DNA of 31,082 bases from Prasinococcaceae sp. CCMP 1430 (Eukaryota; Prasinodermophyta; Palmophyllophyceae; Prasinococcales; Prasinococcaceae), in contig RQSC01000154.1 of assembly GCA_013416795.1 (NCBI GenBank), positions 77,025 to 108,106 on the forward strand, read 5' to 3'. Below, piece by piece: positions 16,986 to 26,221 of this stretch (the first letter of the stretch is position 1; each line of letters opens with the position of its first letter). Position numbers and translations under genes: made by a program. The notes under the pieces were generated by a model, which had not been told where the DNA came from, made no database searches, and was given only the letters and a program-made list of their open reading frames with translations.

Positions 16986-19900
16986 TCAGCTTGCGCCGGC
17001 CAACTCCCTCCCACCCGAGTCGCCCACTCCCGCTGCTGCGCCCATGGCGACGGCGACGGCGTTGGCGACCGCCGCGAGGCCCTGGGCGGGCGAGAGCAGG
17101 GCCTCTACTTGGCGCACAACGTCCAGGCTGAGCTCCTCCGTCTCGGACATCTGCTCAATCCCGGCCGCCTCGGCTCCCCCACCCTCATCACCGGCGGCCT
17201 CGTCCTCGTCCTCGCCTACGGCCGATGACTTATCATTGGCGAGGGCCGCCTTTTGAGGGAAGAGCGTCATGACGGCGCGTTGGAGCACCTCGAGCTGCCG
17301 GTCGCGCGGCGGGAGCGGCTCGCCTGCGGCCTGCGCGGCCTCGGCCGCGAGGCGCAGGTCGGTGGCGGCACGCCTCGCTTCGCTCAACGCTCGCGCTTTG
17401 ACGCACGTGCTGCCGCGCAGCACGCGCGCCTCGCTGAGCTTGCCGTCGCAATCGCCGTCCCCAGGCGCCACGATGACGTACACGGCGCGCAGCGTGCCTC
17501 CGGCGCCCTCAAGCCACTGCACGCACACGAGGTTGTCCGCCAGCAGCTCCGCCGCGGCACCGGCGTCAGCGAAGCTCGGCAGCGGTACCTCCGCGAAGCA
17601 ACACTGGCTGGCGTATGGCTCGCACGACTTGATGAGGAAAGAGTGCAGCGCGACGGCCTTCCTCCGCGCGGAGCCGTCGAGCCCCGTGACAATTCCCCCG
17701 GCCTTGAGCACAGCCCGTCCGCCCGCGCGCAGCAGCAGCCTAGGCAGCTGCGAGTCGCTCGCGGCGGCAGGTGCCGGGCCGCTCGAGGCCGCCCTTAGGG
17801 CGGCATACTCCTCAGACTCGCGCGCCTCGGCGAGCGCCCACGAAGGAGCCTGCGAGATCGCAGAGGTCCCCATCCCGGCCGCAATCGCATCGCTGGCGCC
17901 GAGAAAGCTACGGCCCATCGCCACAGCCCGCTCCGCGGCCTTCAGGCAGCTCGCAGCGCGGCCGACAGCGTCCATCCACGAATCGCCGGTGCTCGTTGCC
18001 GGCAGATTCCCACGCTCGCCATCGCACAGAAGCGCAAGGGCGAGCTGGACGAGCGCCGAGCGTAAGAGGTCACGGTCGTTGCCGCCGTCGCTCACGGTGA
18101 TACGGACCGCCGCCGAGAGGTGGCGCGCCGCGCCCTTGGCGTCGCCGACACCAGCTTCGCCGCTCAGCTGGAGCTTGGCCGCGCCGAGCGCTGCGTACGC
18201 AGACGCCGCGAGGGCGGGGTCCACCTGCGCGGGGTACGTGCGCGCGAGCGCGCACGCGCGTTCTCCAGCAGCGCACGCCACCTCAGCGAAGCCACCGCCG
18301 CCGGTGCCGCCCGAGGCGCTCGCGTTGACGAGCAGGCACGTCTTCGCGTGAAGCACGTGCGCGGTGGCGAGCATTTCGACTCCCGGGACGCACGCGCGGC
18401 GCAGCACGAGGTGCGTGTCCGAGTCGCGCAGGGCAAGCCCTTCGCAGAGCTCCTCCATTTCCTCGACTGCGCGGCGCGCGGCGGCTGTGGCGGCGTGTGC
18501 GTCGCCCAGATCGACGTGCATCGCGGCCATCCGTAGCAGGCAGCGCGTACGAGGGGCGCCAGGGTTGCCCATGCGGTCGTGCGCGGCTCGCACGTTGCGT
18601 AGAAGCTCGATGGCCGCTTCGATGTCGCCGTCGGCCAGCGCGAGATGCGCCTGGATCTCGGTGATTGCGGCAGCACTGCGATCGGCGCGCGCTTTCGAGG
18701 CGGCCACCAGCGCGCGTTCGCACGCCTCGCGTGCTTCGACGCGCCGTCCGAGCTGCTCGAGTGACTCGCACAGCAGCCGGTCGCAGGCGAGCTCGAACGC
18801 CGTCCCAAGAGACTGCCCGGCGCTTTGGGGGGTCGCCGAGAGTGCCAGGCGCGCCTCGCGTGCGCACTGCAGTGCCGCAGGCGCATCGAGCTGCGCCCGG
18901 TGCACGTGTGACAGCACCAACGCACCCCACGCCTTGACCTCCCACGCGTAGGAGCCCTCCTGCTCAAGATCACTCTGGCCCGTCGTCGGGCGTTCGGTGG
19001 CACCCTCAGCCGCGGCGTGGCGCGAGAGTGTCTCGTCCGCCTCGCTCTTCAGCGCGTTCACGAGCTGCTTGGCGGCGTCGAACAGTTGGTTCTGCTCGGG
19101 AGAGACCACCAAGGCCGGCGCATCCGCCTGCAGCCCGTCCTCGGAGGCGGGATCAGTCACGGCCCAGGTGCGCGCGGTCGTGCCGGCGACCAGAAGCCAG
19201 CGCGCGCGCGCGAACTGGATGTTGGCGGTGACGCGCGCACCGTACGCTTCGCGCACGGCCACGGGGATCTCAGCCTCGGCCACGAACTTGGTTATGGCGG
19301 CGTTGTGTGGATGGTCTGCGCCGCAGTCATCCCGGTAGGGCGAGGGCCGCCCCAGGCCCGTGGTGGCAGGCAATGCGGCAATGCCCCGGCTGCCCGGCAT
19401 GGGGCCGCGCCACGGCACATCATCGCCATGGACGAGCGCGACGAGCACGGCGGAGGCTGACGCGATCCGCCCCAGCAGGCAAAGAGCGCGCACGCGCATG
19501 GCGCGCGCGGAGGCTGTGCCACCCGCCTCGCGGGCGCGGAAGCGGAACAGGTGCTCGAGCATCGACAGCACGGGCAGCGCCGCCAGCGCGTCGCTGGCGG
19601 GCTCGCCCTGAGCGATGTGTTCCGCGCTGATCTCGTCCCCGGATTTGAGCAGCACCTCAGCAGTCACGCGAAGCGCATGAATGAGTTTGCTCGCACAGCA
19701 CAGGTACGGGTCATCCAGCACGTCAACGTTCTCCCAGAGCTCGACAGGCACGTAGTCAGCGAAGTCGATCAGGCGCTGTGGGTGCACGATCGAGCACTCG
19801 AACGTGGCGGCCACGAGCGCGGCCGCGAACTCGCAGCACCGCCGCTTGCCTTCGATGTCGTTCGCGTACGTTGACTCGCCAACCTTGACGAGGATGCAGA

Positions 19901-22900
19901 CGCTCATCAGGCAACCGTGTAGACCGAGCGCCCTTATGGGCGATGCGCCCAGCGCACGCAGTGTCGCGCGCCAGTCCTTCGTCGCGTGATAAGAACCGAA
20001 GAGCGCGTCAATGGCGTCGCTCCAGGCCACTGCGGCTGACGCGTGGTCGCCCAGGGACGCATGCACGTCGCCCAATTCGTGCAGAGCCTGCACGTGCAGC
20101 AGGCGCGCGTCCTTGCCAGTTCGCAGCCGCAACATTTCGACGGCCTTGCCGTAGGCGGCCACAGCGGCATGCACATGGCCACCGCCGTGGCCACGAGCGG
20201 ACCCGCGGCTGAGTGGGCGGGCGGTTTGCGCGGCGCCGTGGCCCTCGGCGGCGCCGCCGCTGCCATCCGTGTCCTTCTCTGCGGCACAGTGCTGCGCCCA
20301 CAACGCGCGGCAATCGTCCAGCGCCGAGACGGCGAGGTTTTTGTCGCGGCGCAGCTGCTCCGTGCGCTTGCGCACGCGGTTTCTTGCTGCTGAGTCGCCG
20401 CTCGCCTCGGCGGCCTCCATCGCTAAAGGGAGGCTCTTGTCGGCGTACGCGTCGTCCGTGAGAGCATTAAAGCTTTGCGCCACGCTGATGCAGCCGTGCC
20501 ACATGCCCGCGTCGAGGATGCGGCGCAGGCACTGCATGGTGAACGCGCACGCCCACTTCATGTGGCCGGCAGCGAAGTGATCCTTGAACCAAGGCTCTGT
20601 GGGCGGTGCGTCTGACGCCGCGCTGAACGCGGTGGCCGGGCGCCCATCTGCGCCGTGTACTTTGTGCGAGCGCAGGCCCTCCATCTGTGCGAGCAGTGAC
20701 TCTGACGCCACCTCGAGTGCGCGACCGAGCTTGCGCGCCTCGTGAGGCGCCGCGCCATCCGCGAAGAGTTCGCGCAACACATCGGTGAGCGCACGTGCCG
20801 CCCACGCCGCCTCCGAGCTCACGAGGATATGTGTGCGGTAAGCAAGCACGCACGTTCGGCACATACGCAGCGCCAGCTGCAACTCCGGGCTGGGTTCTTT
20901 GGACTTCAAGTCGGCCTCGTCGCCGCCAGTGGCAGCGTCGTCGCCTCCCTCGCTGATCTTGGCAGCTTCGGCGTCGGACACGAGCATGAAGGACGGCCCG
21001 CCGTTGACTTCGGCCGCCTCGAGGCACAATTCCATCTCACATGAGGAACGTAGCAGCTCCACGCGCACTCGCCATGTGTTGAAGTGTTTCATGCGCTCTA
21101 GGCGCGCAAACATCTCGCGACGCCTGCGCAAGCGCGCACGCAGGCCGCGCTGGATGATAACAGCTGCTGCCTCCTGCTGCGTTGCTTCATCCTTCGCAAC
21201 TGCAGCGGCGTCAGCATCCATTGCAACGCCGGGCCCACCAGTGCCATCACCATCGCCCTCGACGGCCTCGTGAGCCGCTGCAGCCGCCTCGGCATCGGCG
21301 GCCTCCCGAGCGGCGACCAGCTCGGCGTACTTCTGTGCGCGAGCAGCCTCGTCCGCCTCAGCCGCAGCGGCAGCCGTATCGTTGATTTGCTTCTCGTCGG
21401 CGACGACCATGCCAACCGTCTCCTCGATCCATCCTTGGACCTCTGTGAGCCGACCCTCTCGTACGCCCTGCGCGACGACGCTGTGCAGTGCCTCGAGGGT
21501 GCGAGGGCACAGCGGCGCCGCCAAGAGCACACCGCGCGCAGCCTCCGCGCCTGCTTTCGTGAGCGTGGCATTGATCTTTGCGATGAGTGCGTCGCCGCTC
21601 GCCTCATCAGGTGTGGGCGCGTCTGGGCTCTCAGTTGCAGTGGGTAGCACCGCGACGTACTCGTTCAGCGCCTTGACGGTGTCCACGGCCGTGTGCTGGC
21701 CGTCCTCGACGCCATCCGGAGGCTTTCTGAAGAGCGACGACTTGGTGATGGACGCATAAGATGCTACTGCGTCGGCTTCGCCAGCGGTACGGTAGATCTC
21801 GATGAGGTCGTACGCGGCTGCGGCCGCCGATGCGGCGACAGTCGAATGGCCGCGCTTGGACTGGATGCACCGCTGCAGAGCAATGTTCGCGCGGCCGAGG
21901 GGCTTCGCCAGCCAATTCGCCCGGTGGCGCAGGGTGCGCAGCGGAGCAAGCGTATCGTGTACGCGCAGCCCAGCCTCTTCGATGAGACGCTCGTCGCCCA
22001 CAGCTGCCGCCACCTCGAGAGCCATCAAGCGCAACTTGGCGCTGCGCAGCAGCCCCATATGCGCTTTGAAAGGCGGGAGGCGCACATTGGTGCTCGTGCC
22101 TGGGGTCCGGCCATCGCAGCCAGTCAGAGCCGCACTCTGCAGTAGCACATGCACCAGAGAGCGCAGCGTGGCAGCCGGGGCACTGGTTAGTGCCGCCGCG
22201 TTGATCTCAACCTCATCGGTGGGGTGCGCGTCCCACGGCGCGCTGAGGTCGTGCGATACCAGGAACTTTTCTGTCACCTGCGCGAAGGCGTCACGCGCGA
22301 TTGTAGTGGAGCCAACACGCGCAGCTGCGAGGCCAATCGACGACCACAGTGCCAGCGTGGGCAGAGGCAGGAGCGCGGGGACACCAACAGTACTCGCGCC
22401 GATGCCATCGCCAACCAGGCGCTTCGACTTGTCGTACGCGGCCACCGCAAACATGTACATCTCATTGGGACGCAGGCCATGCACCCGCACGGCGCTGTCC
22501 ACCGGTACGAGCTCGCCACACCCAGCGAGGCCGGAGTCGTTCAGGCTGACGCCGAGACCGCTGCCGAGCGGCTTGGCATACACGGCGTAGTACGTCACCT
22601 CCCCCTGCGACTTGAGGTTGAAGGCAGGCGCGCCAACCACGACGGCACCGGCTGTGCGCGCGACAACACGCGGCGCAGCAGGTACGCGGCCGCGGGGTGT
22701 GGTCTTCTGTGCTGCCGCTGTCCGAATCGCCTCCTCCGCATCGCTGGCCTCCCGCGCTTTAGCGCATGCCTGCGAGAGCAGCTGACCCGCGCGCCCCGCA
22801 TCGTGGGGGAAAAGGCTCGCCATTTCCACCAGCAGCATCGCGTGCTCGTATGGGTTTTTGTTCACCACGTTTGCAAGGCGGCGCTCCTCCTTCGCGGGGT

Positions 22901-25271
22901 GCTCTGGCACTCGCCGCGCCTCGGAGAGCCGCTTAGCGTTCGCGGTCATCTGCAGCCCGAGCAAACCTCCATAAGCCTTGGCCTGCTCTTCTTGCTTGGA
23001 CACCTCACGCTCCACGCGCATCCGGCGCGTGCGGGCTTTGGCCAGGTCACTCCCCAGGCTCCCGCGAAGGGCGCCGCGGAAGCGAAGCGTAGTCAGGTCC
23101 GCCTGAAGACCAGCGAGCGCCGACTCGTTGCTCTCGGTGTCGTTAGCCGCCGCAAAAGCTGCGCCACCGCTGCCGCCGGTCATTGCTGAGCGCTCCGCCT
23201 CCTCGCCGCGGACTTGAATGACGTGGTCAAGCGCCTGGATGGCCACCTCTTCGCATCGGCGGTGGTCCTTCAGGCCATCGAGAAGCACGCACAACGCTGC
23301 GGCCACACGAGCTCGCGCGACAGCATCATCAGCGCGCACTGCTTGCAAAACCTCGTGGAGGGTGCCTAGGGCGCTCACCGCTGCCAGCGCGTCCCCTGCA
23401 GCGGATTCAGACCCATCGCCAGGGGCGGCGGTGGCAGTGTTTGGCGGGGGGGGCACCGCGCTCAAGGCGGCACCCGCGAGCTCCCACACACGCATGGCCA
23501 GATCCGCCGCGAGGTCCGGAGCGCGGCCGAGCACCTCTCTCTCTGCAGCGCTCGATTCTAGCACCGCAAGCGCTGTGGCCACGGCATCGTCGAGCTGCTT
23601 TCCCCCTCCGCATGTCCAAGGCATGGAACCCACACCCTCGGCGGGCGCAGCCGCGGCCACGTCGAGCGCGCGCAGTGCGCGAACCATGTGCAGCTCGTGC
23701 TCAGCCTGTGCGGACGTCATCTGGCCCTTGGGGTCGGCATCGCATGCCAGAGCTGCTGCTGCGCGCCGTTCGCTCAACGCCAAAGCGCGCTCCAGCAGCT
23801 CGTGGCGCTCGTACTGGTACGCACATCGCACGAAGCCAACGAGCAGGTCGAGCGGCACGCTGACCGCACACGCCGACGCCGCCTCGGCTGCTGCGGCCAT
23901 ATCCGCGGCAGCAGCTTCAGCGGCTTCGGTCGTCTTGGCGTTGAGCTCTTCTTCGGCGGTCAGCGCTGCCTCGGATGTCTCCCCCTCCGCACGTGCAGCG
24001 GCGGCGCTCTCTTTGACTCCGGCAGCGGCGGCAGCGGTGGCCGCAGCTCGCGCACTTTCGCCCTCATCCAGCTTGGCGACCATGTCCTGAAGTGTCGGCT
24101 CGATGAGCGACCACATGGCGTCAAACAGTGCGACTTGCGCTGGGACGGCCTCGCTGTGGTTCCCGGGGCGCTCGACGTTGCCACTCGCGCGCAGCGCCTC
24201 CACAGCGGCCTGCAGCTTGCTTTCGATGTTGTTGAAGGCGCCGAGCGCTGCTTCTGCGTCGAACGTGGCGTCAGAGCCGTCCGCCAGCGCCGCGTCATAC
24301 TTCAGCACGAGCATGTTGATGGCCATCAGAGCACGCGCGTACGCAGCCTCGCTCTCAACGGGCAGCGCGATAGGCTCGAGCTTCTCGAGCGCATAGAGCT
24401 GCTCCATCTCGCCGAGGCCACGCCTGGCGAAGGCAAGAGCGAGTGATCGCTTGCCTGCGTCGGCGTACGCCTCGCACGCGAGCGCGATGAGCTCGCAGCG
24501 CCACGCAAAGTGACGGGGCAAGCACAATGGCAGCAATTTCTCAAATGCGAGCGAGGCGAAGAGCAGGCTCTCGAGCGCGAGCGCGCCCAGGCCAGCCGCC
24601 ATGAGCGGCGCCGCGAGCGTCGCCATGTGCACCGACCCATCGTGCACGAGCCAATACAATTCGTCTTCGGGGAGCGACAGCTCGATACCGCGCCGCACCA
24701 GCGCCATCGCCGCGAGGAGGCGCTTTGGGGTTTCTTGCAGCGCGCATGTGCCGTCGGCCTCGACCGCCAGCGCGTGCTCGCAGCGCGCCACGCCGAATGA
24801 TGCTTGCACCTCGAGTGCAACGAGCTCGGCACGCGTGGTTGCGCCAGCCGCCCCCGCGCCGAGCAGGTCCATATCGAGGCAGCGGCGATAGCACTCCGTC
24901 AGTGCCAGCCGATGCTCGCCGCAGCGGATGAGCCCGCTGCCCAGCGAGAGTAACGCAGCGGCCGCCGCCGCGACCGGCAGGCGCGCAACATGATGTGCGA
25001 CGCAATCGGCGAGCTTGCCTCGCAGCTGCCACAGGCGCTCGCACGCAACCCGCACGCGCTCGTCCTCGCTCTGGGTGGGGACTGGAAGCGTCATCGTCGC
25101 CGCCACGGCGGCGGCGGCAGCTGATTCCACCGAATCTGCCGCGCGTGTGCCCGCGTCCCGCTCGCCCCACCCGCCACCTTTCTCGCGCTTGTGCGCTGCG
25201 AGCGCGCGCATCGCCTTGCCGGCCTCTTGGTCGAACGCGCGGCGCCACGCGGCGGACGCGCCGGCCGCCAT
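16986..25271 (-). CDS. CFAP54: Cilia- and flagella-associated protein 54 (CFAP54/FAP54-like)
   Basis: This is an intronless 2761-residue frame, close to the family's size. The N-terminal region contains the CFAP54 pattern DELYWLVHDGSVHMATLAAPLM followed by FAWRCELIALACEAYADAG. Around residues 855-950 is a fibronectin-III-like domain (GEVTYYAVYAKPLG, LRPNEMYMFAVAAYDKSKRL). Around 1360-1395 is an IQ motif (AAAVIIQRGLRARLRRR). Much of the rest is Ala-rich helical repeat resembling TPR-type solenoids. CFAP54 is part of the C1d projection of the ciliary central apparatus and is needed for normal beat. The start is placed at 25271; an in-frame ATG at 25586 would add 105 poorly conserved-looking residues. 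The C-terminus (LFPQKAALANDK, acidic tail) ends at TGA 16986. It is head to head with CCDC39. Confidence 0.88.
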   Translation of the reverse strand: MAAGASAAWRRAFDQEAGKAMRALAAHKREKGGGWGERDAGTRAADSVESAAAAAVAATMTLPVPTQSEDERVRVACERLWQLRGKLADCVAHHVARLPVAAAAAALLSLGSGLIRCGEHRLALTECYRRCLDMDLLGAGAAGATTRAELVALEVQASFGVARCEHALAVEADGTCALQETPKRLLAAMALVRRGIELSLPEDELYWLVHDGSVHMATLAAPLMAAGLGALALESLLFASLAFEKLLPLCLPRHFAWRCELIALACEAYADAGKRSLALAFARRGLGEMEQLYALEKLEPIALPVESEAAYARALMAINMLVLKYDAALADGSDATFDAEAALGAFNNIESKLQAAVEALRASGNVERPGNHSEAVPAQVALFDAMWSLIEPTLQDMVAKLDEGESARAAATAAAAAGVKESAAAARAEGETSEAALTAEEELNAKTTEAAEAAAADMAAAAEAASACAVSVPLDLLVGFVRCAYQYERHELLERALALSERRAAAALACDADPKGQMTSAQAEHELHMVRALRALDVAAAAPAEGVGSMPWTCGGGKQLDDAVATALAVLESSAAEREVLGRAPDLAADLAMRVWELAGAALSAVPPPPNTATAAPGDGSESAAGDALAAVSALGTLHEVLQAVRADDAVARARVAAALCVLLDGLKDHRRCEEVAIQALDHVIQVRGEEAERSAMTGGSGGAAFAAANDTESNESALAGLQADLTTLRFRGALRGSLGSDLAKARTRRMRVEREVSKQEEQAKAYGGLLGLQMTANAKRLSEARRVPEHPAKEERRLANVVNKNPYEHAMLLVEMASLFPHDAGRAGQLLSQACAKAREASDAEEAIRTAAAQKTTPRGRVPAAPRVVARTAGAVVVGAPAFNLKSQGEVTYYAVYAKPLGSGLGVSLNDSGLAGCGELVPVDSAVRVHGLRPNEMYMFAVAAYDKSKRLVGDGIGASTVGVPALLPLPTLALWSSIGLAAARVGSTTIARDAFAQVTEKFLVSHDLSAPWDAHPTDEVEINAAALTSAPAATLRSLVHVLLQSAALTGCDGRTPGTSTNVRLPPFKAHMGLLRSAKLRLMALEVAAAVGDERLIEEAGLRVHDTLAPLRTLRHRANWLAKPLGRANIALQRCIQSKRGHSTVAASAAAAAYDLIEIYRTAGEADAVASYASITKSSLFRKPPDGVEDGQHTAVDTVKALNEYVAVLPTATESPDAPTPDEASGDALIAKINATLTKAGAEAARGVLLAAPLCPRTLEALHSVVAQGVREGRLTEVQGWIEETVGMVVADEKQINDTAAAAAEADEAARAQKYAELVAAREAADAEAAAAAHEAVEGDGDGTGGPGVAMDADAAAVAKDEATQQEAAAVIIQRGLRARLRRRREMFARLERMKHFNTWRVRVELLRSSCEMELCLEAAEVNGGPSFMLVSDAEAAKISEGGDDAATGGDEADLKSKEPSPELQLALRMCRTCVLAYRTHILVSSEAAWAARALTDVLRELFADGAAPHEARKLGRALEVASESLLAQMEGLRSHKVHGADGRPATAFSAASDAPPTEPWFKDHFAAGHMKWACAFTMQCLRRILDAGMWHGCISVAQSFNALTDDAYADKSLPLAMEAAEASGDSAARNRVRKRTEQLRRDKNLAVSALDDCRALWAQHCAAEKDTDGSGGAAEGHGAAQTARPLSRGSARGHGGGHVHAAVAAYGKAVEMLRLRTGKDARLLHVQALHELGDVHASLGDHASAAVAWSDAIDALFGSYHATKDWRATLRALGASPIRALGLHGCLMSVCILVKVGESTYANDIEGKRRCCEFAAALVAATFECSIVHPQRLIDFADYVPVELWENVDVLDDPYLCCASKLIHALRVTAEVLLKSGDEISAEHIAQGEPASDALAALPVLSMLEHLFRFRAREAGGTASARAMRVRALCLLGRIASASAVLVALVHGDDVPWRGPMPGSRGIAALPATTGLGRPSPYRDDCGADHPHNAAITKFVAEAEIPVAVREAYGARVTANIQFARARWLLVAGTTARTWAVTDPASEDGLQADAPALVVSPEQNQLFDAAKQLVNALKSEADETLSRHAAAEGATERPTTGQSDLEQEGSYAWEVKAWGALVLSHVHRAQLDAPAALQCAREARLALSATPQSAGQSLGTAFELACDRLLCESLEQLGRRVEAREACERALVAASKARADRSAAAITEIQAHLALADGDIEAAIELLRNVRAAHDRMGNPGAPRTRCLLRMAAMHVDLGDAHAATAAARRAVEEMEELCEGLALRDSDTHLVLRRACVPGVEMLATAHVLHAKTCLLVNASASGGTGGGGFAEVACAAGERACALARTYPAQVDPALAASAYAALGAAKLQLSGEAGVGDAKGAARHLSAAVRITVSDGGNDRDLLRSALVQLALALLCDGERGNLPATSTGDSWMDAVGRAASCLKAAERAVAMGRSFLGASDAIAAGMGTSAISQAPSWALAEARESEEYAALRAASSGPAPAAASDSQLPRLLLRAGGRAVLKAGGIVTGLDGSARRKAVALHSFLIKSCEPYASQCCFAEVPLPSFADAGAAAELLADNLVCVQWLEGAGGTLRAVYVIVAPGDGDCDGKLSEARVLRGSTCVKARALSEARRAATDLRLAAEAAQAAGEPLPPRDRQLEVLQRAVMTLFPQKAALANDKSSAVGEDEDEAAGDEGGGAEAAGIEQMSETEELSLDVVRQVEALLSPAQGLAAVANAVAVAMGAAAGVGDSGGRELAGAS

Positions 25272-26221
25272 CGCGCTGGCCGCCGGCTGAGCGGAACGGC
25301 TGAGCGGGACGGCGGCGGTCGGGGAGCGTCGCCACTCGATCACGCGCACCGGTCTCAGCCCGGAGGAGGAAAAGCAGGAGGGGTGGCATGCGACGAGATA
25401 TGTATGGCTGCGGGCAGTGGCGGAGGCGTGCGGACGCCGTCGTGGAGCAGTTGTCCACCATGAAGGCGACGCCGCGCGCGTGGCGCAGCCCCGCGCGCCG
25501 CGCCGACACCAAACCGCGCCGTACAAATGCCGCGCCTTCCCGATGAAGCATCCAATCCGTATCAAAATACGAGTTATTCTTCGCATGAACGCGGATATTT
25601 TCCCCTAACGTCGCTCAATTGGGGACCTTCCGTGAAATTCCCGCGATGGGGTGCCGGGCCGGGCGGTCGTGTGGCGCCCGCGTGGCCCCGCGGAACATCC
25701 CCGTTTTCCCGCCTTTTTCCGAAACCCCACCCTGCGCTGCGCCGGCAAACCCGGTCAAACTACCATCAAATGAAACATAGTATAGACCCTATGTTGGAGC
25801 GCACCGCAACAGAATATTCTCGCGGGAGCTGGCGCGCGCACGTGTGCGCCTGCTGGACGGGCTCGGCCGCCGGGGTTGGGGCCACGCGCGGGCGCACGAG
25901 GTGCTCCCCGGCTGGCGCCGGCTCGGAGGGGCGTGGGCGTGCCCCGCCGCGGATGGTCTTTGTGGCGCCCACCGCCGGGGACCGGCCTGCCTCCATGCCT
26001 GACTACTGATCGGCTGACTGAGTGCTGACTGACTGAGTGACGCCGTGCGGTGGCGGGAGGTCTCGTCGGCTTCCCATGAATCGCCGGGCAAAGCCCTGCC
26101 CCTCCGCCGCGCCACCGGTCCGCGCCGCGTGTCACGTGTGGCCGGCGCAGACCCAGCCGGGCGCGCGCTCGCCTCGTGGCGGTTAGCAGCGTGGCCCCAG
26201 CAAGCGCCTAGCAGGCGCGCG
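25272..26221. promoter_or_regulatory. Bidirectional promoter of two ciliary genes
   Basis: This 950-bp region lies between the starts of the CFAP54-like and CCDC39 genes. It has an AT-rich centre (25535-25810) containing TTCCCGCG (25638-25645) and TTTCCCGC (25705-25712), both E2F-like. A hairpin-capable ACATAG...CTATGT lies near 25775-25796. Four CTGAC motifs occur at 25999-26033. The last 190 bases before CCDC39 are GC-rich leader. No gene is seen. Confidence 0.5.

Noticed and set aside
25272-25586. 105-residue N-terminal extension of CFAP54 from ATG 25586
   Set aside because: The frame is open, but the sequence is Arg/Ser/Pro-rich leader over the promoter and lacks family resemblance; kept only as an alternative start.
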